Position numbers and translations under genes: made by a program | The notes under the pieces: model-generated | What the model was told of the DNA's origin: nothing | The model's database searches: none | What the model saw: only the letters and a program-made list of their open reading frames with translations | In this document: piece after piece, positions 18,863 through 28,213 of the stretch | How positions within the stretch are numbered: the first letter of the stretch is position 1 | Layout of the letters: every line of letters begins with the position of its first letter | NCBI GenBank assembly: GCA_016987375.1 | Contig: PJRA01000508.1 | Coordinates: 2,099,095-2,127,307, forward strand | Length of the DNA: 28,213 bases | Source: Brachionus koreanus | Lineage: Eukaryota; Rotifera; Eurotatoria; Ploima; Brachionidae | Direction: 5' to 3'

Positions 18863-19389
18863 TTAAAAGTGTTCTCTGAATTTTTTGAATCTGTTTTGAT
18901 AAGCATTTCGTTTTCTAAAATACTCTCTAAATCGTTTCTTTTTAATCAAATTTTTCTTTCGACGTTTGTAGTCATCTTCATCACTTTCATAATCGCTGTC
19001 AAAATCGAATTGATTCGGACCATAATGTGAGCTCATATTTTCATCTGCTTCCACATATCTTTCAGGTCCATAGCTATAAATTGGTCCATCACTTAGTTTG
19101 TATTTTCTTGACAATTTATCCACTAATTCTTTCAACAATTCGCTTCTTTCATAAGACGCACTTCGTTTCTTCTTTTCAAAATCTAATTGATCTTCACTCT
19201 CGGGACTATAATTTTCATCAGCATTTCGCATACTTTTTTTCACTTCTGCATTTGATTCCTAAATTAAAATTTTATATTTTAATTAATTTAAAAGAAAAAA
19301 ATTCTCTTATTTTGGACAATCAAAATTACTTTTATTTGTAAAAAAATTGCTGTGCCCAATATCACAAATAAAATGGTATTTCTATTCAT
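18863..19389 (-). CDS. Small secreted protein, family not recognised
   Basis: Two minus-strand exons, 19389-19330 and 19258-18863, join in phase 0 across a 71-nt intron to give 151 aa. Exon 1 encodes MNRNTILFVILGTAIFLQIK, a typical signal-peptide hydrophobic core, and exon 2 supplies a plausible cleavage site after S-N-A (residues 22-24). The mature part is strongly charged: a Lys/Arg/Glu-rich first half, an acidic Asp/Glu stretch (DFDSDYESDEDDY), then a very basic tail with several dibasic runs (YKRRKKN, IKKKRFREYFRKR). It has no cysteines. Dibasic sites could mean a processed peptide precursor, but there is no Gly next to them for amidation, so this is not argued. An acceptor-like TTTTTTTAG lies 30 nt before the ATG. 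Downstream neighbour on the same strand; CDK4/6 lies 857 nt upstream. Confidence 0.72.
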
Positions 19390-20246
19390 TTTTGCGAAAT
19401 TGATGATTCTATGATTCTTCTAAAAAAAGAAAATATGATAAGGAAATCTTTATTTCAAAAGGCATTTTATATAGATTAACTAATTAAATAAATATGCTAA
19501 TTATATATTGGAAAAAAAATAAAAATGATATATTAATATTGGCACAAAAAGTTAAATAATTACTTAAGACCTACATAGAATCAGCGAGTTAATAATGTTA
19601 CTTAATCTTGATAGAAAAAAAACGATATATTAATGAATATTCAAATATATCCAAATAAGCAATTTCAGGATATGAACAAAAACGAAAATAAATATTTTTA
19701 AGAGCTAGAAATGACAGAATTCTAATAATTCCGCTCACAATACTTCTAATTTATTCTTGAAGAACTTAAATGGCAAATTTGAGCTCAAAAAAAACTTTTA
19801 TATAAGTCATTTGCTCGGATTAATTAAAATGTTCAGTCACAAAATTGTAATTAATTTTTTTTTCCAGAAAAGGCGATGTAATCAAAAACACAAATTTAAT
19901 AAACAAAAGCCAGGCATCACGATCCTATTTGAAGTACTTGAAGTTCTCGAGCCATACAACATTTTTTTTTATTTGTTTGCAATTACGTTTTAGTAAGGAT
20001 TTAGAAAATAATAAATTTCTATTAATGAAAACAATTTTATCATTTTATTGATTGCATAGTTCACAAACTTATAATTTAATTTTTTAGTTTTTTTTTTCTT
20101 TTTGATAAATAAAGATCAATTAAAAATATTAAATTTATTTCCAAAAATTAAAAAAAAATATGAAAAATCATCTTTTTTAGAAAATTTTATATAAAATATC
20201 AAATGAAACAAAAACCATAAAAATCAGTCTTTTAGTTTTTGAAAAG
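19390..20246. other. Spacer between the secreted protein and CDK4/6
   Basis: Both neighbours are on the minus strand, so this holds the secreted-protein promoter and the CDK4/6 3' UTR. A stretch at about 19660-19980 is slightly GC-richer and open in one plus-strand frame but has no ATG start or recognisable similarity; it is not called as a gene. Confidence 0.4.
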
Positions 20247-21528
20247 CTAGCTCTTTTGTGAGCTATTAATTATTCTTTTTCTCTTGAGAATATTTGGCTG
20301 AAAGACATTAGTTATGTCTGGCAAAGACGTCAAGCCGCTTTCTTCAATATTTTTCAATTTATTAATAGTATCTAATGCTGAATTCTCTTTAGATTCGGCC
20401 TCATATTGAGTGAAATATAAATGATTAAGCGCATTTCTGGCACTGATCCTATTTACCATATTAAAATCAAGCAATTTTCGCAATAGGTCCAAGCCGGTAT
20501 CATCAATATTCGGTATTATTTTCTTCAGGATGTCTCCATTTTTGTTTAGATTTGTGTTATTTGAGAACGATTTAAGAGGTATTACTGAATTAACTGGCCA
20601 GTCTTGTTCATTGGGCAAGCTCATAATGTCAAAAATTTTGTATAGTTGATCTATATCGCTTTGACCCATAAAAAGCGGCCTACGCAAATAAAGCTCCGCG
20701 AAAATACAGCCAAGACTCCACATGTCCACAGTTGATGAGTATGTCGAGTGAAGAAGAACTTCTGGAGATCTATACCACAGAGTCACAACCACTGATGTTA
20801 AAACTGTGGTAAAACTGTATATCCGAGCCAAACCAAAATCAGCTATTTTTATTGTACCATCTTTTGTAACTAAAATATTTTGTGGCTTCAAATCTCTCTA
20901 TTTAAAATAAAATTAAAATATTCAATTAAAATATTTAAAATTAAAATTTTCAAAAATTTTCAGAAAACCACTAAAACTTATCGCTTTTTTTTAAATTAAA
21001 GATTATTTAAGGATTTATTTTGTCTTATTTTTTCATTATGAAAAAAATTTCTAATTGAAAAATAAAAATAATAAGCAAATTAATTAATTAACGTACATGA
21101 ATTATTCGATTTGTATGCAAAAAGTCGACACCGGTTAGCATTTGCTTCATCAGGTCGTAAATTTTTTCTATTTTCAAATTACTATTAAAACTTGCAATAT
21201 AATTATTTAAGTCATAATCAATAAATTCAAATATTAAAATGACACTTTGTTCCGACGGAAGTCTAGGTCCGTTTATAACATCGAGAAGTCTGACAATATT
21301 TTTGTGATCAAATTTTTCTAGTTGTCGTAAATAAGCAATTTCACGGATTGTGCTGACCGGTAGACCTTCTTCAGTAATTTGAATTCTTATTCGTTTCATT
21401 GCTACAATGTTTGAAGTATTTAAATCATATCCTTTGTAAACAGTTCCGTATGCACCGGTTCCAACAACAGAGATTTCTTCGTAAAGAGGCTGATTGTTCA
21501 AGGGAGAATTTTTTGCGCTCATAGCCAT
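20247..21528 (-). CDS. CDK4/6: Cyclin-dependent kinase 4/6
   Basis: A serine/threonine kinase that, with D-type cyclins, promotes G1 progression by phosphorylating retinoblastoma-family proteins. Exons 21528-21097 and 20897-20247 join within HRD to give 360 aa. Visible landmarks: Gly-rich loop GTGAYGTVYKG (23-33), ATP lysine K45 in AMKRIR, the cyclin-binding helix PVSTIRE (57-63), which is the CDK4/6 form of PSTAIRE, H144-R145-D146, DFG at 164-166, ARIYSF and SVVVTLWYR with activating T183, and SPE at 188-190. PVSTIRE together with ARIYSF and SVVVTLWYR separates it from CDK1/2 and CDK5. A C-terminal extension of about 50 residues is Lys/Asn/Ser-rich with a KRKR cluster. At the position where human CDK4/CDK6 carry the INK4-contacting Arg (R24/R31) this protein has Tyr34. 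The start uses the first of two in-frame ATGs; the second is six bases on. Confidence 0.93.
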
Positions 21529-23362
21529 AAAACAAAAATTTATTTTTAATTCGAAAAGTTTTTCAATTTAATTTTCTAATTCAAAATTTATCATTAAGCA
21601 TAAAATGTTGTATACTTCATAAAAGACAAAATGAATTGCTTTTTAAATTATTATGAATTTGATTTTTTAGAAAACTTTATTAGTTTTTAAAGATTTTACT
21701 ACAGAATAGATTATTTTTTTAATTTTTTCCAAAAAAAACAAACCTAAAATAAATTTTCTATTTAATATTTTTATAGTAAGAAAAATTAAACTAATAATGG
21801 TTTAATTTACTTATTTTTAAATGAACGCATGGTTTTCAAAATTCAAAATAAAAAAATAAGAGATTTTTTAATTTTTTTATCACACAAATTACAAAGAAGT
21901 CAACAAATTAGAACAAAAAATTGTTTTATTAATTTTTTTATTCAAATAAACAATCAATACCAAAAATTAAATTTTAACAAATTTTCTTACTATATTTTTC
22001 ACATAAACCAAAATAAATACTAACAAACAATGGAATTTGCTGAATTCAGATTTCTTGAAAATAATGCATTTTGAATTTAAAAGTAAATTTAAAATTTATT
22101 TAATCTGCTCTAGAAAAATATCAAAATAATAAAAATTAACCAAAAAGGAGATCTCTAAACAAAATTAAAAATAAAAAGAAATATAAGTGAAACTGATCTA
22201 ACTAATTGAAAGATACAAAATGAGAATTTTGAAAAGTTAAGCCCTCAGGACAAGAAACAATTTACTCCTTTTTCCGCTAATAAAATTTTCCTACTTGATA
22301 TTTTTTTTTCATAATATATTCCTTTTGAAAGGCGGAGACTTAGCCAGTCATTTTAAAAGTTGTCGGTAAAATTAATTAATTTTAAAGCAATTAATATAAA
22401 ATTTTCATCAATTTTTTTAATTGACTGAGTTTAAAAAATATTATTTTTCAATTATTAGGTAAATGCAAAAGAAGGAAAGCATCAAAGAAAAGATTTTGTT
22501 ATAAAAGAGCCTCTGTAAAGGGAAAAAAAAACAAAAAAAAATTAAATTTAAATAAATTTTTTTCAAAGGGTCCAAAATTCGTTCAATAAATTGTATCAAT
22601 TAAAAAAATTCTAATAGAATTTTTATCATACATATTTATGATTTATTAAAAATAATGACATAGGTCTTTAAATATACTGTGAATATGAAAAGAATTATTC
22701 AATTAATATATTTTATTTACAGTTAATTTAAATTAGATTTATATATGGTTTTTTATCTAAATTTGTAAAATTTTTTAATCATTGATTCTAAATATACTGA
22801 AAAATTAAATAAAATTCAATTTGGTTTCCTTGCATCTTGCATTCAAAAGATATTGAAAACCAAAGAAGCAACTAGGTCTTGACATTCGTTTGGATATTTT
22901 TCCAAGTTGCAGTTCAACCTACTATTATTATTACTGCCACTAAAATTAATTCAATTATTAATGTATTTAATTATTTCAAGAAAACACCTCATGGGTGATG
23001 AAAGAATAAGAAAAAAAATAAAAAAATAAATTTTAAAATAAAATTAATATATAATTGAATTTCTATAGTTAATTAATTTTTCTTTTGTCGCTTATTAGAA
23101 TGATTTGGTCAGAAGCTCTATGATGCAGCTCTCTATATTAAAAAATATTAAAATGAATAGTGATGTTTATATAAAATTAATTTTAAATAATTTTTGTTTT
23201 CATTTCTTTTCAATCTCTAAGCTAAAAAGAAGGGCATTTTTCTTTTTAAATGGTATGAGATCATCAAATGATTTGATTAAAATGATCATTTAAAAATAAA
23301 GACATAGTACAATTCATTTAAAATAATTTTTTTTTTCATTATTTGTAAATATTTAAATATCA
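21529..23362. other. Long spacer without a recognisable gene
   Basis: Holds the CDK4/6 promoter at its left end. Some plus-strand frames are open because the DNA is poor in stops locally, for example around 21829-22023, but their composition is homopolymeric Lys/Asn/Phe/Ile and no family was recognised. Confidence 0.45.
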
Positions 23363-23702
23363 GGTTTTGTGAAATTTAGTACAAAATTCAATTTTACACC
23401 AAGAAATCTTTAATTTATATTCTAAAGGTTATTATTTAGGTCTGCAAATTCAACAAATGCTACATGAATTATTCCATCAAAAGTCAAAGTCGGCATTGTG
23501 AGATTTCATTTATAACTTTTGTTATAATGGTTAAAAACTTGTTCAGTAAATAAAACAAAAGGAAACAACTTTTGTTTATAACTTCCGAGTTAGATGAATC
23601 AAAAAATATAAAATTTAATAAATTTTTGCTCTTTTAGCATTGTAAGTTTTGAAAGAAATCTCATTTTGTTTTGGCTTTTATAGGAAATTTCACAATTTCA
23701 AA
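23363..23702. repeat. Diverged copy of the foldback element
   Basis: GGTTTTGTGAAATTTAGTAC at 23363 is the same terminus as at 10831, followed at matching distance by a block like the inner arm (TTCAACAAATGCTACATG, the counterpart of the window-start arm in reverse complement). A degenerate inverted end, GGAAATTTCACAATTTC, lies at 23685-23701. That gives about 340 bp, close to the length of the 10831-11187 copy. Confidence 0.5.
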
Positions 23703-24958
23703 TATGATTTAATAAAAAAGATAACTTGAAAGAAATTTTTTTCCAAAAAACTGAATAAAAAAAAATTTATAAAATTAAAATTTGAAATTTAATTATGGGA
23801 ACTTGAAGTTCGTATGTATACAGAACCAATAAAAATATATTGAAATGTTAAACTTGCTAAATATACTAATTTTAATTGATTAATTGATTATAAAATTAAA
23901 AAAAATCAACATATTGAATACAATCAAACCAAATTGTGTATAATCAACACCAATATAGTAAAAACTAAGCTTGGTTTTTAAAACAAAATAAAAATATAAA
24001 TAGTTTTTTTTAAAATATTAAAATTTGACCAATAAAAGTTTATAAAAAAAAAGTAATAGATTTATAATCAATTCATTATTTAATCAATTAAAATTGAATA
24101 ATTTAATTTATCAATTAAGTATTTGTCAATTAAGTTGAACACCAAAAATTCAAATATGTTTCATTAATGAACCTAAATGCTCAATATTTTTCTAATAAGC
24201 CAAATATGTAGTTGGCGAAGACTAGCTTAATTTCAATTTTTTTTCTTCTGGTTTTGAAAAAATACATTCGATTTCAAATTTTTTTTATTAAGTATAAATA
24301 TAGTAAATTTCTGGAACCGAAAGCATGAAAAAAAAAACATAGTTTAATAAACAAGTTAAAAACCATCCACGTGCAAGATAGGCTAAAGCGATTAAGATAA
24401 AAACTTGCCAAAGTCGTGTGCACAGTTTGAACATTAAAGCAGAATTCGATTTAGATAACTTTTTTTTTTACTCTTTTAAAGTTCCGCCAAACGAAAGTTT
24501 AATAACACACTAATTAGAATTGTAAAGCCGATAATGCTTTTAAATTAAAAGTAGACTCTCCAACAGGTATTTCAAGTTCATTGAATTTTTTCTTAAAAAA
24601 TGTGTGATACACTTTTAAAACAAGAATAGAGCTTATTAGTCACCAATAACGCCACAGGACGGCTTATTCTATCTATTCATGCTAGCGTTTATCACACATG
24701 TCAAGGTATTTTCTTCCAGGTAACCATGAAAAATCAGTTATAAAATTTAACTAACTATTCAATTAAGTTCATTTTTTTTAGTTTATTTGATGAATGACTT
24801 AGCATTCACTCAATTAAACTTATTTGATTTTTATTCATATTCTTTTATCTTTCCTTCTTTTAATAATTGATTTGTGTTCAATTTAGAATAAAAAAATTAT
24901 ATAAAAACATTTCAAACTTACCAAAAATCATCAAAAAATTGAAAATAAATTAATCAAA
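23703..24958. promoter_or_regulatory. Upstream region of the T-box gene
   Basis: No gene seen. The last 600 bp are noticeably less monotonous than the rest of the spacer. They include CACGTG in CCACGTGCAAG (about 24367), GTGTGA at 24602-24607, TCACAC at 24692-24697 and TATAAAAA at 24900-24907. These are the candidate control elements of the T-box gene at 24959. Confidence 0.45.
24900..24907 (+). promoter_or_regulatory. TATA-box-like element upstream of the T-box gene
   Basis: TATAAAAA lies 51 nt before the start codon, which would leave a short 5' UTR if transcription starts about 30 nt downstream. In DNA this A/T-rich such a match has limited weight. Confidence 0.3.
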
Positions 24959-26425
24959 ATGATCGGATCAAATCAAAACAATTCATCTGACTATATTTAT
25001 CAAGACAATCAGTCATTGGAAACTCCTTGCAACTCATATGAATATCAAACTTACCAGAATTCTTTTATTGAACCCCAGAATTCTACATCTTATTACTACA
25101 ATTACCAAAACCAATATGATTATTCTCCATATGCAAGTGGCAATCAATACGGCTATTTTTATAACTACGACAATTCATATTATTCTAACAACGTTCAATT
25201 TTATCCTCAATACTATCAGGACTCCCAAAATTTGGAAAGTTTTTCTTCGATTTCATCGCCCAACTCGAGCACCTCACCATCTATTACAAGTGTCAAAGAA
25301 CCTGTTCAAGATAAAATCAAGAAAACAAAGAAGAGTGAAAAATTGGAGAAAAAACATTTAGAAGAGTTTCAAACAAATATTCAAACCAATTCAACAGTTT
25401 CTAATGTCAGTTTAAAACTTAGTAACAAGACATTATGGGATAGATTCAATGCTCATACCACTGAAATGATTATAACTAAACAAGGAAGACGCATGTTTCC
25501 AACTCTACAATATTCTATCTCAGGTTTAGACCCTGAAAAAAAATATAATGTTTTTGTTGATATTGTTCAAGTTGACGAAAACAGCTGGAAGTTTCAAGGC
25601 GGAAAATGGGTACCTTGTGGCGCTGCTAATAGCTCTAAAACAACAACAAATAGTACAAAGACAAGTATTTATTTGCATCCAGATTCACCTAATTCAGGAG
25701 CATTTTGGATGAAGCATGAAATTGCATTTGGTAAACTAAAACTAACAAATAATAAATCAAATGGTGACGGTCATATGGTTTTAAATTCAATGCATAAATA
25801 CCTTCCTCGAATTCATATCAGTCTTGAAAACGATTCAAAAAATGTAAAAACGTTTACTTTTATGGAAACTCAGTTTATTGCAGTTACTGCATATCAAAAT
25901 ACTGATATAACACAATTGAAAATTGACAATAACCCTTTTGCCAAAGGTTTTAGAGAAAATTCTGATAGAACATATGAAAATTCTATACTTATTTCTAGTC
26001 ACATGATTGATTCAACTAAAAATAAAAATACAGAATCATTAGTTTTGAATACTTCTTCAAATCAAACGCCTAAAATGAATTCGTATTTGAACAGTTATTA
26101 TGCAATTAAGCCTGATTATCAATTAGAACAAAATTTGTGTACATCGACTCCAAATTTAAATAGACAGTTGCCATCCTCTTTCAAATATTCACCTCAATAC
26201 TCAATTACCAGTAATGGTCCGATTGTTTCGCCACAACCGATGCCAGTTTATCAATATCAATATAATTCAAATAACTCGAGTATTAAAAGAAAAAGATCAA
26301 TTGATGATGACGATGCGACCGAAAAGCAATCTAAATTTCAATGCTCTAATATCTACAATGTCAATAATTATAATATCAGTTCTCCTGTTGCTTCTTCTTA
26401 CGGATCCTTGTCTTTATCTATGTAA
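24959..26425 (+). CDS. Intronless T-box transcription factor, T-brain/Eomes type
   Basis: A 488-aa DNA-binding transcription factor in one exon. Residues 1-100 are Tyr/Asn/Gln/Ser-rich low complexity, followed by a Lys/Glu patch (118-137). The T-box spans about 152-335: [45 protein letters not shown] (210-221), [28 protein letters not shown] and [31 protein letters not shown]. The [13 protein letters not shown] form is that of the T-brain/Eomes/Tbx21 subfamily; Brachyury has NEEITALKI and Tbx2 NDKITQLKI. The loop after WVPCG is about five residues longer than usual and Ser/Thr-rich. A nuclear-localisation-like SIKRKRS (441-447) precedes an acidic run. The subfamily call is probable, not certain, because the rest of the domain is diverged. 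Divergent from CDK4/6, 3.4 kb away. Confidence 0.9.
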   Translation: MIGSNQNNSSDYIYQDNQSLETPCNSYEYQTYQNSFIEPQNSTSYYYNYQNQYDYSPYASGNQYGYFYNYDNSYYSNNVQFYPQYYQDSQNLESFSSISSPNSSTSPSITSVKEPVQDKIKKTKKSEKLEKKHLEEFQTNIQTNSTVSNVSLKLSNKTLWDRFNAHTTEMIITKQGRRMFPTLQYSISGLDPEKKYNVFVDIVQVDENSWKFQGGKWVPCGAANSSKTTTNSTKTSIYLHPDSPNSGAFWMKHEIAFGKLKLTNNKSNGDGHMVLNSMHKYLPRIHISLENDSKNVKTFTFMETQFIAVTAYQNTDITQLKIDNNPFAKGFRENSDRTYENSILISSHMIDSTKNKNTESLVLNTSSNQTPKMNSYLNSYYAIKPDYQLEQNLCTSTPNLNRQLPSSFKYSPQYSITSNGPIVSPQPMPVYQYQYNSNNSSIKRKRSIDDDDATEKQSKFQCSNIYNVNNYNISSPVASSYGSLSLSM

Positions 26426-26532
26426 TTTTTTTTAACGTTTTTTTTATTCCTGACAAATATTTTAGATTTATATTTATTTTATTCTTTTAATTTTTTTTTT
26501 CTTTGATTTTTTAGAAATGTAAATTTTATTTA

Positions 26533-26538
26533 AATAAA
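26533..26538 (+). terminator. Probable poly(A) signal of the T-box gene
   Basis: AATAAA 107 nt after the stop codon, followed within 20 nt by an A-run and a T-rich stretch. Confidence 0.4.
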
Positions 26539-27660
26539 ATAGATATTTAAAATGTAAAAAAAAACGTTTTATTTAAATCTTTTTAACGGCAAATCTCAAA
26601 ACCTAACAATCTCAAGATTACTTAGAATTATATTATTAACTTTGATTATAAAAAATATCAACAGAATATGACATACGAATGTGAACAAAACATGGATTAT
26701 TGTAAGTTATTCTGTCAAATAAAAATTTTAAATAAATGGACTATTTTGGATTTCTCTTTTGACCGATTAACGGTATTTTGATCCAGAATACTCAATATAC
26801 TAAATGCTTAACATTAAATAACAATGCTTAGATAAAATAAAAGGTCATATTTTTCGCCTTAGTCAATCTCTCATAAACGTATCCATCTTAAGAATTGATC
26901 TTGCGCCAAAATTAAATTATCAGTAATTATTTGAGGAGCTTTGTAAAATAATTAATTGAAAAAACTATCGTTCAAGGATAAAGGGCTTGAGATTAACACT
27001 TCAAATATTTATGTCGGATATACAGTTACCCTGAGAACAATATCTTCAGACACACAATCATCAAAAGCATGAGCTAAAAGTTTTAAATGATCAAAATGTG
27101 GACAGAAAAATTACCGTATTATCTCATTTGATATTACAGCGTCATTAATCGAAGCAAAACTTTGGTGCATTAAATAACATCTTGACCATGTTCAAATATT
27201 CTAAAATTAGACTTTATGCTTCAAAAAATGCTATTATGTATTAAAGGCTGGGTCTGGTTCAAAAAAAATTTTTGTTTTAATGAACCATCAAGTTTTGATA
27301 CCCAAAAATCTAAAATATAACAATAATTATTTGAATTTTTCTAAAGATAAAATATATTATTTGAAAAATTAATTTTTAATTAATATACCCTTTTACTTTT
27401 ACTTAATCAATAACAGTAAGATTATCAGTCAATTTTTTAGAAAGTAATCACATTAAACAATAAAATTTTTAAAAAATTTTATTTATTTTAATCAATCTTT
27501 TTATTATTAAATGTTTATTATTAAGTGCAATTTTAATTAATTTTTTTAAAAAATTCCAGTATAAATTAGTGTTAAATAGGTTATAATAAGCCCTCTTATT
27601 CGGCACTAAGAGGCCCATACTCAATTAATAAAATTAAATAAATATATTATTCAATTTTAA
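26539..27660. other. Spacer with a slightly GC-richer unrecognised patch
   Basis: Between about 26600 and 27250 the sequence is less homopolymeric than typical spacer and has short open stretches on both strands, for example minus-strand codons reading LLAHAFDDCVSEDIVLR near 27020-27080. No family was recognised. At 27592-27613 CCTCTTA and TAAGAGG form a 7-bp hairpin with an 8-nt loop. Confidence 0.35.
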
Positions 27661-27681
27661 TAATCAAATATTTATTTAATG

Positions 27682-27927
27682 AAACGGTCACTTCTGTCCT
27701 AAGACATAATTTTAAAAAAATAATAAAGAAAAACAAAAATAAAAGAAATGAATAAGTGTTTTAATATTTTCAACAACTAATGCTTAAATACTACAACAAT
27801 CATTGTGTTTACTAAATAGAAATTTATTTCAAAATATATTGCTCTTTTTATGAGAATAGCTATGGTAATATGAAGAATCAGAGCACTAAGAAAAATAAAG
27901 GCGGTTTTTACGGCCAAGTGACCGTTT
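27682..27927. repeat. Possible short inverted-repeat element
   Basis: AAACGGTCACTT at 27682-27693 and its exact reverse complement AAGTGACCGTTT at 27916-27927 flank a 222-bp interior with no reading frame. The arms are GC-richer than the surroundings, which makes a chance match less likely, but one pair of 12-bp arms does not prove a transposon. The flanking 27928-28213 holds nothing recognisable except a (TA)n run. Confidence 0.35.
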
Positions 27928-28160
27928 ATTGTGGCGGTGAAATTTTTGGACCGTTAAAAAATCGTTCAAAACTATTATTTTTTAAATAGATAACTAAGAT
28001 ACTCGTGCTAAGAAATATTGTATTTTTTTCATTTTTTAGGAATTTTCTTAAATTTTATTTAATTTTTATGGTTTATTCAATGCTTCTAACGGGTGAGGCA
28101 TAAGTAAATAGGCAAAAGTTAAGCTTACTTTCCCGATTAGGAAAATGATCAGATGATCTA

Positions 28161-28180
28161 ATATATATATATATATATAG
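28161..28180. repeat. (TA)n microsatellite
   Basis: About ten TA dinucleotides in a row near the right end of the window. Confidence 0.8.
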
Positions 28181-28213
28181 AAAAAAAATTTTTTTAAAAT
28201 GCCACTTTCTGTG

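Noticed and set aside
19757..19993. Plus-strand frame of 78 codons
   Set aside because: Starts with TTG, no recognisable motif, no splice context, and lies in the spacer between two minus-strand genes.
21829..22023. Plus-strand frame of 64 codons
   Set aside because: Composition is almost entirely Lys/Asn/Phe/Ile/Gln as expected from A/T-rich noncoding DNA, with no similarity.
23105..23293. Plus-strand frame of 62 codons
   Set aside because: The start is not ATG, the composition is like the surrounding noncoding DNA and no family was recognised.
28161..28180. (TA)n run as a regulatory element
   Set aside because: Simple dinucleotide repeats are common in such DNA and there is no neighbouring gene in the window to regulate.

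Overview
This is a very AT-rich animal nuclear sequence (roughly three quarters A+T by eye). Its coding exons are separated mostly by tiny GT-AG introns of about 50-75 nt, and both strands carry decayed transposable elements. The gene set (mitochondrial ribosomal proteins, golgin-84, a CDK4/6 kinase, a T-box factor) is metazoan. The base composition, very short introns and 3' splice sites lying just upstream of start codons would fit a monogonont rotifer such as Brachionus or a similar small AT-rich invertebrate. That assignment is an inference. All exon structures below were assembled by hand from splice sites, reading phase and protein similarity.

Layout: 1-1766 is repeat-rich spacer. At 1767-3183 (+) is a nine-exon mitochondrial uL1m gene (MRPL1). 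The spacer 3184-6505 holds a clean inverted-repeat element (4557-5185). A single-exon unknown protein with an internal two-copy repeat lies at 6506-7294 (+) and converges on golgin-84 (GOLGA5), which runs from 13765 down to 7423 in seven exons. Two golgin introns are about 2 kb long because they are filled with mobile DNA: a mariner relic with a SINE inserted in it and a LINE fragment beside it (intron 6), and a foldback element and a second SINE copy (intron 2).

A 0.93 kb divergent spacer with a perfect CACGTG palindrome separates golgin-84 from DHRS12 (14694-15920, +, five exons). DHRS12 is followed 184 nt later by AURKAIP1/mS38 (16105-16873, +, two exons). A second, longer mariner relic lies at about 17684-18690. 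On the minus strand follow a small two-exon secreted protein (19389-18863) and a two-exon CDK4/6 kinase (21528-20247). After 3.4 kb of spacer comes an intronless T-box gene of the T-brain/Eomes type (24959-26425, +). From 26426 to the end there is no convincing gene.

There is no operon-like functional cluster. uL1m and mS38 both belong to the mitochondrial ribosome, golgin-84 tethers Golgi vesicles, CDK4/6 acts at G1 entry and the T-box protein is a developmental transcription factor. The least expected material is the repeat complement: a tRNA-derived SINE family that appears to share its 3' tail with a LINE, two short inverted-repeat families, and two mariner relics that both carry Asn where the third catalytic Asp should be. 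No bacterial, viral or CRISPR-like system was seen.
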